From Polaribacter glomeratus (GTDB lineage Bacteria; Bacteroidota; Bacteroidia; Flavobacteriales; Flavobacteriaceae): 64,000 bases of DNA. The first letter of the stretch is position 1; every line of letters starts with the position of its first letter. A program made the translations under genes and the position numbers. Positions 63,606-64,000 of this stretch are shown in pieces. The stretch covers positions 1,933,349 to 1,997,348 of the forward strand of contig NZ_MSCM01000001.1 in assembly GCF_002954665.1 (NCBI RefSeq), read 5' to 3'. The notes below the pieces were generated by a model. The model was not told the origin of the DNA, searched no databases, and worked only from the letters and a program-made list of their open reading frames with translations.

Positions 63606-64000
63606 TTAATTGCTTTTATCTTTAATTACTTTTTCATATTCCCCATGAGACACTTTAATAAATAACTTTTCATCTTTAAGTAATGTGTGCAAACTTCTTT
63701 CGCTTATTCTGGGTTTTCCATCAATTACTTTACAAGCTAATTTCATACTGACCTCTTTTGAAAATGTATTAGGAAGATCTTTTAGGATAGCCTTTTTAAG
63801 CGGTGTGAGACTTTCCAAATAATTTTTCGGAGCTAGTTGGTCTCTCACTTTCATTGCATTATGAAAAAAATAATCATATAACTTTATACCTCCTTTTACT
63901 GCAGCTAATTGAACTTCCGCTTTATTTTCACCCTCTACTATTGCGGAAGATAAAAGTTGTATAATTAAGGAAAAACGATATATATAGTCTTCAAGTTTTA
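63606..64000 (-). CDS. DUF3987-type replication helicase/primase, C-terminal part (5' truncated by window edge)
   Basis: The minus-strand frame is open to the last base: ...EDYIYRFSLIIQLLSSAIVE, GENKAEVQLAAVKGGIKLYD, then AMKVRDQLAPKNYLESLTPL, ending VSHGEYEKVIKDKSN. The conserved IVEGENKAEVQLAAVKGG and PLKKAILKDLPNTFS phrases match the C-terminus of DUF3987 proteins, a helicase/primase-like class found in Bacteroidota mobile elements next to DUF6371. The rest is outside the window. Confidence 0.72.
   Translation of the reverse strand, partial: KLEDYIYRFSLIIQLLSSAIVEGENKAEVQLAAVKGGIKLYDYFFHNAMKVRDQLAPKNYLESLTPLKKAILKDLPNTFSKEVSMKLACKVIDGKPRISERSLHTLLKDEKLFIKVSHGEYEKVIKDKSN

Larger units (their letters stand above)
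47324..64000. mobile_element. Integrated mobilizable element adjoining tmRNA (right end outside window)
   Basis: Directly after tmRNA the gene content changes to restriction, toxin-antitoxin, ParA, relaxase, MobC-like and primase-like genes plus several broken genes, which are features of an integrative mobilizable element or conjugative element fragment. An integrase is not seen; the right attachment site would lie outside the window. Integration at tmRNA is inference. Confidence 0.65.

Noticed and set aside
1..64000. CRISPR arrays, tRNA or rRNA genes, prophage structural genes
   Set aside because: No regularly spaced direct repeats, no cloverleaf-like sequence apart from tmRNA, and no capsid, tail or terminase-like proteins were seen.

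Overview
The window is AT-rich DNA from a marine-type member of the Bacteroidota, most likely class Flavobacteriia (Polaribacter/Tenacibaculum-like; genus is inference). The evidence is several TAnnTTTG -7 promoter motifs, weak or absent Shine-Dalgarno sequences, C-terminal type IX secretion sorting domains, SusC/SusD pairs, a DUF5723 barrel, and a tmRNA tag ending in NYALAA.

Region 1 (1-7209) is core genome: the end of a T9SS-secreted protein, rlmB, a rhomboid protease, rarA, a three-gene envelope operon and a YjjG-type nucleotidase. Region 2 (7331-15725) is an accessory island carrying a heparinase-like polysaccharide lyase and a SusC/SusD uptake pair, with decayed IS4-type and IS200-type transposases. 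A 272-bp direct repeat (about 93% identical by eye) flanks it. Each repeat copy leaves the outer gene (nucleotidase or flippase) intact and its inner partner truncated, so the island interrupted an older yjjG-flippase junction. Region 3 (15909-22713) is a surface-polysaccharide cluster: flippase, CapA-like protein, asparagine-synthase-like enzyme, hexapeptide acyltransferase, FemAB/GNAT-like protein and polysaccharide deacetylase.

Region 4 (22784-46759) is mostly housekeeping: radC, trkA-trkH, mpl, kdsA, an M28 peptidase, a transglutaminase and a lysine/alanine-dehydrogenase-like enzyme. Within it is an unusual run of a 1005-aa T9SS protein, a 56-aa signal-peptide-like small protein, a fused PqqD-HPr-kinase-like protein and a nucleotidyltransferase, which looks like a peptide-modification locus. 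A 2222-aa alpha-2-macroglobulin carries an inserted carboxypeptidase-regulatory and TonB-plug segment.

Region 5 begins at the tmRNA gene (46934-47323). Everything from its 3' end to the window edge looks like an integrated mobilizable element. It contains a type I restriction-modification system (hsdM, hsdS, hsdR) joined to an AbiEi/AbiEii toxin-antitoxin pair, and a DUF3800/nuclease-like pair inserted between hsdS and hsdR that left a relic of the hsdR 5' end. Beside that pair is a candidate small RNA. Next comes a zone of broken genes (HicB halves, a phosphoesterase pseudogene, a frameshifted hypothetical). The transfer and maintenance module follows: ParA, a small partner, relaxase, MobC-like protein, a candidate oriT, a DUF6371 primase-like protein, an iteron-like repeat cluster and the end of a DUF3987-type protein. 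No integrase is visible in the window; it may lie beyond position 64000.
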